From NCBI GenBank assembly GCA_003117195.1, contig BDSI01000032.1, forward strand, positions 860,145-924,144: DNA of 64,000 nucleotides. Direction: 5' to 3'. The notes beneath the pieces are model-generated. The model did not search any database, was not told the origin of the DNA, and saw only the letters and a list, made by a program, of their open reading frames with translations. The position numbers were made by a program, and so were the translations under genes. The stretch is from Eudorina sp. 2006-703-Eu-15. Lineage: Eukaryota > Chlorophyta > Chlorophyceae > Chlamydomonadales > Volvocaceae. Positions 1-11,682 of the stretch are shown piece by piece (position 1 is the first letter of the stretch; every line of letters starts with the position of its first letter).

Positions 1-29
1 TGCCGTTCCTTGCTGCAGCCGTGTCGCAG

Positions 30-3000
30 ACTTGTTCCAGTCGGTGCAACTGAACGTCAACAACCCTACTTTCCTGATTATGCAAGGGCGCATTACGAAG
101 GTGCGTGTATTACACTAGAAGGGCGCTCCTTCCTGCTGAGGTTGCCAAGTTGCACGAAAACTTCGATTTCCTTGGTTAGGGGGCCGCGCGTGTCGATAAT
201 ACGGATCGGAATAGTGGGCCCATAGGGAAGGAGGCCAGGGCCACTTGAAAGTCGGTTGACCAAGTCACGCAGCGTTGGGCGAACCAGAGCAACAAATCAT
301 ATGTTTATTGCACACACACCCTGTATTGTTGCCCTAGGTGCTCAACATGAAACCTCCTGAGATCCTGGCCCTGTTGGAGGAGGCCTCCGGTACGAAGATG
401 TACGAAAAGAAGAAGCAGAACGCACAGAGAACACTGGAGAAGAAGCAGGCAAAGCTGGCGGAGATTGACGATGTAAGTGCGAGGGAAGCGGGGGGTAGTT
501 TTAGTTCCATGTTCGTGGGGCCAGTAATACCATGTATTTTCGCGAAGAAACCCGCGCTACCCAAACCATTAGTCACCCTGGGGTTTGTAGTTGCTTTTGA
601 TTGTTTGGGTTGTCTCTCAACCAAGACATGCAACTGCCTATTGGTGGCGAGCGGTGAGAAGCCCACTACTGCAGACGGTCGAATACATACCGCCTGCTTA
701 TACTGAAGACCGAACGCCCTCGTTTATCATGGGGTGTAGTTGCTCAAGAAGGACCTCGAGCCCAACCTAGCGGCGTTGCGCAAGAAGTGTGGCGAGTGGA
801 ATGAGTACATGCAGCTCCAGTCGGCGCGGGACCGGCTGCTGAAGTTCTGCCTCGCGTACGACCATGTCACTTGCACCCGGTAAGATGGCGTCCATGTGCG
901 CCGCTCCTGTATAATGCTACATTGCCGGTGAGAAATTCACAGAGTTGTCAAGTGCATGGGTCTCACATAAGGGATCGTTCAACGACTTTGTTTGCACGCC
1001 CCCTTCAGCATTGTTGAGACGGGCGGCTCTGAAACTGCAAACCTGGAGGAAGCGATGGCGGAGAAAGCGGCGGAGCGGGAGGAGCGCCAACGTGACGCTG
1101 CGGACCTGGCGGCACAGGCTCGCGACCTCGCCACCGAGAAGGAGATCAAGATGGGAGGCGAGATGCGGGAGCTTAAGAAGGCCGTGGACGAGCTGCACCT
1201 CAAGTACGAACACCACTAGCTGCGCGGGGAAGCAGTTGGGGTATCGTCCGCTGCAAGTTTACGGGCGTTCAGCAGCCCCTCTGCTTCGCCTGCGGATAAG
1301 GAAGAGTGTGTCAAGGCAGAAGCGCTCGCGCCGGGTGTTGGAATTCCGTGTTCGACTTCGCGAAGCGCGTTGCTTGCAAGCACTACCACACCTCCGCTAC
1401 GCAGGTTGTCCGGAAGCACCACTGCACTCAAGCACAAGCAGGACGCGCTCAAGGCGGAGCAGGCAGGCTTGGCGCAGTTGCAGGCTCAAGCAGCAGAGCT
1501 CGCGTCACAGGACCTGGACGGTGCAGTTGCCGCTGCGGAGCAATGCAGAGATGACGCGAAGGCTGCCATGGAGGCGGCCGAGAAGGCGGTTGAAGCAGCG
1601 ACGAGGGAGCTTGCTGGTAAGGGTCCTATCGAGCCGTCATAATGCACTATAATGAAATGCCGGGCGAAACTCATACGGGCAGTCCAAAGGTGACATCTTG
1701 CCACACCAAACATCACAAACCTGCATACGCTCCTTACAGGCGCTGAGGCGGGTGATGGCCGCGACGAGTCCAACCGATCCCTGCAGGAGCGGCTCGCGGA
1801 TGCACAGGTGCAACAGACAGCAGCCGACGCTGAGGCAGCAGAGGCCGAGCTTGCCGTGAAGCATCTCACAAAGCAGCTCACAGATCAGCGCAAGGCAGCT
1901 GCCGCAAAGGAAAAGGAGGGCGCAAACCTGAACAAGGAGCTCGAGCGGCACAAGGCCAAGGTGGACGAGTGCCAGGCGCGCCTGCAGGTTAGCCCCATCT
2001 CACATACAACCTGCAAGGCCAATGCTCTGGCTGTGAAGGTGGTGGAAGTGTCATGTCTCAGTACTCCGATCGTCATTGGGCCACGGTAACGATTTACGGA
2101 AGGAGTGTGCTTTTGAAATCGTGTGCCTTTTGCTTACTGAGCTGCATAGGGGCTGTCCTTCGATGAGGCGGGCATGCGAGCGCTGGAGACCCGGCGAGAC
2201 GAGTCTCGTGCGGCCGTCCAGCGCTGCCGCGACCAGGTCACAGGGCTGGAAGGCGAGCTGTCAGGTGCGCATTGTCGTACGGCGACGCAACTGCGATGCA
2301 TTTTGAGAAGGATGTGTGCACACGCCATCGGACGGATTTGTGCGCACGTATATCGGACGAATATGTGCATTTTGTTGCGTGGCGCGCACACGGCTGTGCC
2401 GTGGGATTGGCCACGCAGGTGTCCGCTTTGACTACACGCCGCCCAGCCGCAACTTCGATGCGCGCAAGGTGCACGGCCCCGTTGCCACGCTCGTGCAAGT
2501 CAAGGACCCTGCCGCTGCACTTGCATTGGAGGTGGCAGCTGGCGGCAAGCTGTACCAGGTAATCGATCGCCAGGGGCCATGTTAGACGCAAATCACGGGT
2601 GTCCGTTTTATGGGCCGTTCCATCGGGAGCCCCAACATGATGGTGCCTACAAACCTGCACATATTCGACTGGTGTGGGTCGGGTGGGTTTCCTCGCCAAA
2701 CTCATCTGCGCATTGACGGACTGTGGTACATCACTGACTCTTTCCCGGACTGCGCAGTGGTCTTCTCCGGGTATGGCTTTTTGGAACGCGGAATAGGGGT
2801 GACAGGCGACATTTGACCCATTTGAGATCAAACATGTAGAAGTGTGAACGAATGGCGCTGTGGATGCCGCCAATTGCAGGTGGTGGTGGACGATGACAGC
2901 ACGGCCAAGGAACTGCTGCAGCGGGGCCAGCTCAGGCGCCGCACCACAATCATTCCGCTCAACAAGGTAAGCATGTTTCGCAAGTACCCTCCGCCACGTT

Positions 3001-6000
3001 CCCTTACAACAGCGTTGTTGTTCGTCCGTTTTTCACCTGACAGCATGCAAGCTCACACGATGCCTGCCCTTACGATGACACGCGCACATGCAACCTTCCC
3101 ATTGCGCGGTCACCTGGTTGCACCCCTACCCTATCACTCAACCTGATTAATGTTGTGCGGCGCACGATCGGAAATGACCCGGTGCACTATCGTTTACCGT
3201 TTTTCATCTGTTCGTCTGCAGGTGAACTATCCGCAGATGAACCCGGCGGTTCTGGAAGCCGCGCAGCGCCTCAGCGGAGGAAAAGCGCGTCCTGCGGTGG
3301 ACTTCCTCGACTTTGATCAGCGCGTTGCGCCGGCAGTGCACTACGCCTTCGGGAATGTGTTCATCTGCCAGGTGCGCTTGGGTTCCACATCACGCCCCAC
3401 CCTGCACCACGCCCAATCATCAGCGCGCGGGTGTGACATAAACACGGTTTTATTAGTTCGCACTCAACAATGCACGTCGCCCCTGTGGAAAATATGTAGC
3501 TTTTGCTACCGTACTGCCGTACTAAACACACGACATGACGCTTTGCAACCGTGCTGCCGTACCATATACACGACACGTATACAGCGACCCAGTTACAGCT
3601 ATTTGTGGAACCTGTCTGTGTCTGTCTTATTGTTCATCTGTCAATAATGTTGTGCGGTTGATCCTCAGGATGGCGGCACGGCCAAGCGGTTGGCGTTCAG
3701 CCGTGAGGTCAACATGAGGTGTGTGTCGCTGGAGGGCGATGACTTCAACCCTGCAGGTGGGTCGCGAAGGAGCGAACACTGGTCGCTGTGCCATCCTTGC
3801 TATTACGTCTTTACGTTACGCCAGAAAACGTCCAGAAGTGGTCGGGGCGGGCAACAATTGGCACCTGGACAACCAATTAAGGCGTGCAGCTTACCACTCT
3901 CGCTCAGTTTTCTGTCCGTGTTGCCACCCATCCATGTCCATGCCTCTCATTGCCGTGCTTTTGGCATACTCACCCTGTCAACGTCACGTGTGGCAGGGAC
4001 GCTGACGGGTGGCAGTAGGAGCAACCGTGCCTGCGTGCTGGCGAAGCTGGCGGACCTTCGCGCGGCGCAGGCGAGCCTCGCACAGCATACAACGGACATG
4101 GCGGAAGTCGAGCGGCAGCTCGGGGCAATGGAGGCCGCTGCGCGTGACCACTCGAAGTACGGTACAGAGCGTCAGGGCTATTAACTGTCGTGAATCTTGG
4201 TGGTCACCTTCGGAGTCCCTCTTGGTCAAAGTTGTGAAGCAGATGCCAGCTCCCTTGGTCTGACTTCTTACTCACTGGTATGTATTCACTGAACACTCGG
4301 AACGGGCACCTGATTACGTGATGCAGGTACAGCAGGGAGCTCGAACTGGCGCAGCATAGCCTGGGTCTGGCCCAGCAGCGAGTTGCAGGCAGCGAGGCGG
4401 CACAGCTGGTCTCTGCAGCGGACGCAACGGAGGCGCAGCTGGCAGCGGCGCGGGAGGCGGGCGCGGCAGCAACCAAGCGGAAGAAAGACCTGATCGACCT
4501 CGCAAAGGTTAGAGGGTCCTGGCCGTATTCAATAAATAGTAGTATGGTACAACCATACGTCGGGCAGTGTGTGCCCGTGTTTCAGTGTGAATGCGCTGCG
4601 CTGTCCATCTAGGGAGCAAGCACTGCTCCGACAATGGCACCGGTGTGACATGGTGGCACCGATGCTCAGTTCCCATGCCTCGCCGCGGCATTTGCAGTCC
4701 TTGGAGCGAGAAATCCGCGACTTCGACAAGGACCGTGGGGCACGCATCAAGGCCGCCCAAGACAAGCTCAAGAAGGCCAAGGCTGCAACGGAGGCCGCCC
4801 GCAAAGCGTTACGCGCCGCCGAGATGGCCCTGGCAAGCGCGCAGGCGGAGCGCGATGCTGCCGGAGGCGAGAAGGAGTCGCTGCAAAAGCAAATTGACGC
4901 CGCGCAGCAGTCCCTAAAAGGTGCGCTGGGTAATGTACTGTGTGCTGGGCTACATTGCGTCTGTGCGATGGGGCATCAGCGAGTACGAAACTCCGTTGTC
5001 AAGGGCCTTAAGTAGTAATGCACTTCCACGACACTCACCCACGGCAGGCGCTGAGGCGGAGGTGGCCAAGCTGTCCCAGGAGGTGGACGTGGCCAAGGAG
5101 GCTGCTGCTGCTGCTGCAAGTCGGCTGCAGGCCATGCAGGCAAGCTGGGAACATTTGTGCTCTTCACCTGATGGTGGAAGGCTGTGTGTTGTTGCCTGTC
5201 GCCTGCCGCGACTTCAAGTGTTGCGTGCACCTGCGAGGGACATGTATGCAAAGTCCTGAGCCGCGGGCCCGCGGCAATGTGCAGCGACGCAAGTGCAGCA
5301 GGGGTTTTTCGCATTGCTCGAACAGCCGGAGCAACGGCATCAAGGAGCCAGGTGTCTCTGGGCCCGTTCATGTTGTGTGCGTACAGGATCGCTTGTCTGA
5401 GTGCGACGGGGAGATCAAGGCGCTCGAGGCGAACCGAGACGCGCTTGCCAAGAAAGTAGCTGAGTGCGACGCTGACATCAAGAAGCTTGACACCAAGTAG
5501 GGCGCGGCCCGGGTGACAGGGTAGATAGCAGCGCGAGGATTGTTTCGGGTGGTGCAGCTGTCATGATGCTGCTCAGGTACCCGAGCCCACAGCTTCGCAC
5601 ACGTGCGCGACGCATGTTTGGCTCGCTCGAACTCCCACGACCTTCTTGCTGCGTGTCTCCATCGGGAAATATTCATCACGCGAGCTTCGGTGTCTCACGA
5701 GCGTTTTAGCGCCCAGAGTGAACTAAATGTTGAACCTCTACGCGCACAACGCACCTGGTGACAGGATCAAGGCCAAGCGCGAGCAGATTGTCAAGTCGAA
5801 GGAGTGGCTGGCGCGCACGGAGTCGGAACATCCCTGGATTGCGACGGAGAAGCGGCACTTCGGGACCGGCGACTACGTCTTTGAGGGCCAGGACATCGGC
5901 GTCAAGCGGAAGGAGTACGACGACCTGCGCGAGCGCTGCGAAGCGTTTCAGGGCAAGGTCCAGGCATCGGTAAGGAATGGGCGGTGACTGGGTGGAAGCT

Positions 6001-7529
6001 GCATGAATGCGGCTACGAACTGGAATGAACGGAAATGCAAAGCACCTGAATGTGCTGCATGGGCGGCCGCGCATCAACTCGCTTGCCAACTTGGTAAGCA
6101 TCATGTTGCCGACACTGTGCATGGCCAACAGCTGAGGTTCTCCTCACGGGATGTTGCTGCCACACAAAATCTCCCACTTACCAGGTGGTGTCCAAGCTTC
6201 AGAAGAACGAGGATGACTACGCGGCTCTCTGCTCCAAGCGTAAAGTGGTCGAGAGCGACAAGGAGAAACTGGAGAAGGTGAGGCGGCGGCGGCGGCACGG
6301 TGTCCTTGCGGTGCCCGAACGCATCGGCAGCCCGATGCGCTTCGTTGATGGGCTCCCTGGTATCGTCAAGCGTTTGCATGAGAGAGGCCTTGGTTCTTAC
6401 GTCTTGACTGGCCCCTGCGAAGCCGCGCTTGTACCGTTGTCTCCATGCCACGCCGACTGGGTTTTGTTGTGGACTTGCACGGGGCATCGCAACGGCGTAC
6501 TTCCCCAGGTCATGCAACAGCTCGACACCCAAAGCCAAGCAGCTCTTGAGGAGGTGTGGATGCGAGTGAACGAGTGGTTCGGCAAGATCTTCTCCACGCT
6601 GCTGCCGGGCACCTCCGCGAAGCTGGAGCCGCCGGAGGGCCGGACTTACTTGGACGGTAAGCGACATGGCATGCCGTCGCATAGACCTTACGTATGCTGC
6701 ATCACCATCATCGCACATTGTCGCGCATTCATCAACCCCCTCAAAACGTGCGCACCAAGTGGCTTCTGCGCTGTCCAATGGTAAAGCCACACGTACGGTA
6801 TTGGGCCTGCTGTGTATCTGTACTAAAAGCAGATAGTCGGTCCGAGCCACTTGTGTACAGTGGGTTGGCAGCATGCTGAAAATGATGTGCTCCATGCAAA
6901 CGCCATGTTTGCTTACACGCGTGGCTGGCGACGCTTGCAGGCCTGGAGGTGCGCGTCGCGTTCGGCAGCGTGTGGAAGGACTCACTGACGGAGCTGTCCG
7001 GCGGGCAGCGCTCCTTGCTGGCGCTGTCACTTATCCTGGCGCTGTGCAGGTGCGTAACCGGCGGGTGTGATGCATGTGGAATGCGTTGCCATGCTTCTCA
7101 ATGCGGGAGGTAGGGATTGCTGAAGTCCGGGTGGGAAACCGACATATTGGTTGCTCCTGGTGCCTGCGCGCACGTTACTTGGCTGTTGCCCCTGGCCATA
7201 ATCTTAACCTCAGGTTCAAGCCCGCACCCATCTATATCCTGGACGAAGTGGACGCTGCCCTGGACCTCAACCACACCCAGAACATCGGCCGCATGATCCG
7301 CGAGAACTTCCCCGAGAGCCAGTTCATCGTTGTGTCGCTCAAGGAGGGCATGTTCTCCAACGCGAACGTGCTGTTCCGCACCAAGTTTGTGGAGGGCGTC
7401 TCGACCGTGACGCGCACGGTCACTGACACGGGTCGCTCGATGGGGCGTGAGAACGCCAGAGCTGGCGGTGGGAAGGTCGGCCCCGCTGGCACGGGCCGAG
7501 GGCGCGCCCTGCAGGACAGCAACCGCTAA
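30..7529 (+). CDS. SMC2: SMC2, condensin ATPase subunit (5'-partial, 21 exons)
   Basis: Structural-maintenance-of-chromosomes protein 2, the ATPase that pairs with SMC4 in condensin and compacts mitotic chromosomes. Exons: 30-100, 338-472, 740-879, 1009-1203, 1405-1616, 1740-1987, 2150-2264, 2419-2558, 2880-2966, 3222-3371, 3669-3756, 3997-4156, 4327-4507, 4698-4920, 5048-5139, 5387-5496, 5765-5969, 6185-6277, 6509-6656, 6941-7049, 7214-7529. These join in phase to 1071 residues. Seen in order: the end of the N-terminal head ([14 protein letters not shown]), the SMC2-specific [10 protein letters not shown] segment, a long Ala/Lys/Glu coiled coil, the hinge (about residues 334-580 of the fragment), the return coil, the signature [10 protein letters not shown] (about 946-955) and Walker [13 protein letters not shown] (D977, E978). 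Walker A lies before the window. The intron after 5139 begins with GC. Family SMC2 proteins are about 1200 residues, so roughly 125 are missing. Family assignment is near certain; some junctions could shift by a few bases. Confidence 0.97.
5140..5386 (+). other. GC-AG intron in SMC2
   Basis: The only phase-consistent junction between the exon ending in ...RLQAMQ and the exon starting DRLSECDG uses a GCAAGC donor after CAG and a TACAG acceptor. The other SMC2 introns modelled here start with GT. A GT donor further downstream would break the reading phase. GC-AG introns are a known minor class handled by the normal spliceosome. Confidence 0.6.
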
Positions 7530-10504
7530 GAACAACCGCCGCGACGCTAGGGACACACTGGGATTGAACGCTTGAGAGCCGTTGCTGTGTCAGGGTGGCG
7601 GACTACCTTGCTGATACATCAATTCTTGTCCAAGTTGTCGCCGGGCGTATAGATCGTCCATGCATGGTATAAAGCAACTGATGCAGTCATCCAAACGCTG
7701 TCGACTTTAGGGGTGCCCCTTGTATAGTGCAGGAGCTTGTGCGGCGGCTGACTGCTTGTTGACATGCAGTCTGGCTTTTGCACTGGAGCGCCATTGCGCT
7801 GTAGGTGGATCTGTCCGGTGGGGGACCTTTTCGCCATAGCCTGGCAAACGATGCCCATTAAAATCTCGAAACATTCTTCAGTATCATACGGGTGATGGAC
7901 GCGCCTGGTGCGGGTTTCAGCACATGCACTCCTGGCGCTGGAGAAGTCGGTTGTGCTGGATGGGCCCAACGGAGGGCGGCGGCCGACTGTGCAGTCTTTT
8001 GTGCTGGTGAAGAAGCGGACCGAGCCATGTGGGCTTATTGATGTCCATGTACCGCCTTCACTGTTACATGTCCTCTATGGCACCTATGAAGCGCACTGGC
8101 CGCCTGGGCTTGTCTCTGATCGCGCCCCAGTCCGACGTGAACAGCCCAGCGGTGGGTGTCCCGCGGACAATTATAAACGTATGATGCATCACATTGAAAC
8201 AGGCCAAGTTGAAAACTTTGCAACGGCACGAAGGCCTGCCAGTATGCAATCAATTGGACTCCATGTGCAGGCAATATTACATGCTCGCACGACATGCTTG
8301 CGGCATCCGACGTCAAGTGCGCACGCCGTGGCACGACCTATGCAGATGGGCTCAACTGCAACATGCCGCACGAAAATAGTGAGAATTCGAAAAAATCCCG
8401 GCCGTCCACAGTCCAACGGACGATACACGCCAGGCAGACCCATAGAGGCCCCCAACAGAAACACTGTTTATGAAGCATCGCTAAAAGGCGGACCAGCAAT
8501 AAAGCTGCTTGCTCGCCGTGCAGGCGCAGACGAACTGTTCATCCTACCCCCAGGGGCATGCCGTGCACAAAGCAGAGAGCCATGCCAAAGAACTAGCAGC
8601 CAAGGAACCACCAGACCCCGAGCCTTCAAAAAGAATGAACACTGTTTTAGACAGCATCAGCACATAGCCAGCCCCGTACAGCAATTACCAAGTTGACCGC
8701 CACCCACCGGCCCACAGCAATTACCAAGTTGACAGTCACCCATGGGCCCACGCCCAAGCCTCAAGAATCGACCATGGACCATCATGGCTTATGCTTCTGT
8801 TGCATGATTGGTGAGGGAGAGCATCTCGGCCGGACGCTTCTGGATATCAACACACGCCTGCTCGCACCTGTAAATGTGTGCTGCAGATAAGAACAGCGCA
8901 ACTGCGCGGCGACGCATAGCTCTGCACGACCTCCACAGCCGTGCTGTTAGAACAGGGCACCCGCAAACCGCAACAGAAAACCCCATGACGCGAAGAACCT
9001 GCATATCAAGTATGATTGTCGGCAGCAGGTGTACTCATGCCAGGTGGCAACGGCCTGGACTCCTGGATTGCCACGAGTTTCCATTGACGAACGTTCACCC
9101 GACGTCCTCCTCAAGATCAGTGATAAACCAGGCCCCTGATAGAAGGCCGTGTGGCCAGTCAGCGGTGCGTCCGCTTGCAAGCGGGACAACCAGAAGCACA
9201 AGTATCGCCCAGCAACCATTATCATTGAGCTGCCCAGCAAGTGCTCATCCCAGATTGTCGAGTACTACCCGTTGCAGGAAGGCCCCCCAAGTACGCCACC
9301 ATGAGAACCGTACGACTTGGAAAGCAATTTAGCTTCTCGGTCACGCGAAGCATGCCCGCACGACTTCATCCCGTTGTTGTGCGTGAGCAGTGTTGGCGGT
9401 CATTCACTGCATGAGGCTCGTCGCTTGCGGGCCAGCGGTGACATACGTCATCCGTGCACATCGACACGCCCGCCCAGCAATAGCCCGTTCTTCATACGTC
9501 CATACGTTTGTACTGCGGGGGCAGCACTGCGAGGCTCTCCAGTGATTGCACCCCGCTGCCCCTTCCGGCCTCCAGGCGCGCCCCCAAACCTTAACCCCCC
9601 CTGCAAGTAGTCATTTTCAAACTCACAGTACTCAACTTGAGTGCGGGGCATCATGAACTGCGATGTGCCTGTCCCACAGGGCAAAACAGGCGCCAAAGAG
9701 GCAACGGAGCTTGCCGGCAACAACCCTGGCGGGCATCCCTTCCCGTGCGCAAAGGGATGCCGACCGGCAGGCACATCCCGGCCGCCATTGGGGCGCCCCC
9801 GCAGTCGAGTGTCGCCTTCTGCACAATCCCAACTGAGTGAGTGCACCTGACCGCTGATGACATACCGTAACACCGCAAAGCGCAAACCTATCGCAAATGG
9901 CAGCGCCCACATGCGTGCCGCATTCAGGCGATGCTCATCATCGTTACGGCATATGGCGCGGAGCTGTAGCAGCCACAGCCAACCCACCAACGGCCAACCC
10001 ACCAACAAGGCTGCTGCCTCTCCTGGCCCCAGCTGATTTCTCGTCCATCAACACGGAACAAGGCATAAGGCCCACGCAGCCTCGAGAGATCAGCGCAGCC
10101 CGCTGACGGGCTTGTAGATTTACGGCTTGATTCAGAGCGCAATGCTAATACCGCGGTCATACCCACACCAAACGCAAAGCAGCGCGGACCCGCGATCCCG
10201 CGTAATACAGCCAGGCTCTTCCCCTGATGGCCCCTGATAGGACGCTCAGTTTTGCATCGTGGAATTGTTTGTATCGGATGAATGAATCCTGATGGACCCG
10301 CCTTGAATGACCCCCTTCCTCGGAACGTCCTCCGATACTTTGGGGCACGCGCCGTATACATGACGTGGGACGCTGCAGTACATATACATGCGACCAGTAG
10401 CATTTTTCATCGGGCTGCAGCCCCTGCAGTGCGCCTTGTTCGTTATTGCGAAATGCGTGCCTCCGCCTCCAAATGCCATCGCGAAACGACCAATTCGTCC
10501 CGCC
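7530..10504. other. Intergenic region, no gene recognised
   Basis: About 3 kb downstream of SMC2. Open frames here (the longest on + at 7908-8696) lack recognisable domains, consistent codon preference and plausible splice partners. A short direct duplication of about 36 bp occurs at about 8680-8752, around the sequence CAGCAATTACCAAGTTGAC. No TGTAA signal was seen in the first 350 bp after the SMC2 stop. Confidence 0.6.
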
Positions 10505-11682
10505 TCAGGCAGCATCAGGTTCCAGCTCCGTGACTGTCGTCGTAGGAGGCCAGCCGGAAGCGACGAATCCAGCCTTAAGGGGGTGCCCGGCGGCGGCCAT
10601 GTGCCGGACCCGATCCTCCGCGCTCGGGAAAGCAGCGGCCGCTTGCGCGCCGGCGTTGCCGCCGCTGCCGTCGGGCCGGCGCGGACAGACCTTGGCCACT
10701 GTTAGCGCCAAATGCACGCAGTCCTGCAGTCGTCCCTGTGCCAGCAGTCCGGCGCACTGCACCATCACCGCTCGGTTCGCCTCCAGCTGTCTGTGCAGCA
10801 TGTCTCTCTGGAAGCGCACGCGAGCCAGCTCCCCGCATCGCTCGTCCAGCATGACCAGCAAACCTACACGGCGACGGGGACCCCGAAGCGCGGCGCCAAG
10901 TAATCGTTGCTTACAAGCATTCGGACGCATTAAGTGGTACGGTTGTGATAACAGTTGTGACCGTTGCGTGCTCGGTTATTGGCGGTCATAACCTTCGCTC
11001 CACCACACTGCAGCCTGGATGCCTTCCGCCGAAAGCTCGTGTCGTCACCGACCCCATCGACAAGCGCAGCTCGTGTAGGGGCCGCAGCATGGGCCCTGAC
11101 CCTCACCGACGAGGCGGAACTACACCTTGCGATGCCACCCGGCTGGCTGCATTGCCGCCCGGACCTGGCCGTCAGTCGGTACCCCGGTGTCGGTGCTTCA
11201 GCAGTGACGTGCACTGTACCCGGCATGTCCAATCCCGCCAAGCCATCCTCGCCCAACCCTGCCAGACCTGCGGCTTGAGCAGCCAGCTCGCGCACAAGCT
11301 GCAGCGCGTCGTCCCTCTCCCGTCGGACTGTTTCGAGCTCCTCAGCACTTGATGCCTCGCCAGCCGGGGACCACGCACACGCGTCCATTGGGCCGGAGCT
11401 GTGGTTTGAGTAGCTCGCTTCAAAGCAATCGCCATGCCCGGCGCGGCAGCTGAAGCCCGCCTCATTGCCTGCGCCGCTGGCGATGCCGGTGTCCATTTCT
11501 AGAGGCTCCTGGAAGCCGATGCAGCGCGTAAAAGGCTGTGACAGGCTGCCAGTGGCGGCTACAGGCATGGCAGCAGCGGCGGCGCCGTCTCTGAGATGTA
11601 GCGCTAGGATGCCACGCGCGACAAAATGGATGTTTGTACGGTACTGGGTATTAGGTAGAGCTGTGGCACGGCCCAAGTGCAA
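10505..11682 (-). CDS. Possible unrecognised protein with short coiled coil
   Basis: Two overlapping minus-strand segments look coding. The upstream one (11682 down to about 11200) contains an acidic/basic helical stretch, EELETVRRERDDALQLVREL, followed by alanine-rich sequence. The downstream one (about 10882 to 10505) contains LDERCGELARVRFQRDMLHR and runs to a stop after TELEPDAA. A GTGTAG acceptor near 10883 would fit a phase-1 donor in the first segment, for example at CCG|GTACAG near 11220, giving one protein with a short coiled coil and a low-complexity tail. No family is recognised. The start codon is uncertain; an inner Met at about 11499 (MDTGIASG) is as likely as the outer one. The calls rest on composition and helix-like heptads only, so this could also be a chance open region. 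Confidence 0.35.

Noticed and set aside
7908..8696. 262-residue plus-strand frame after SMC2
   Set aside because: No domain, no codon or composition resemblance to the real genes, and no splice partners.
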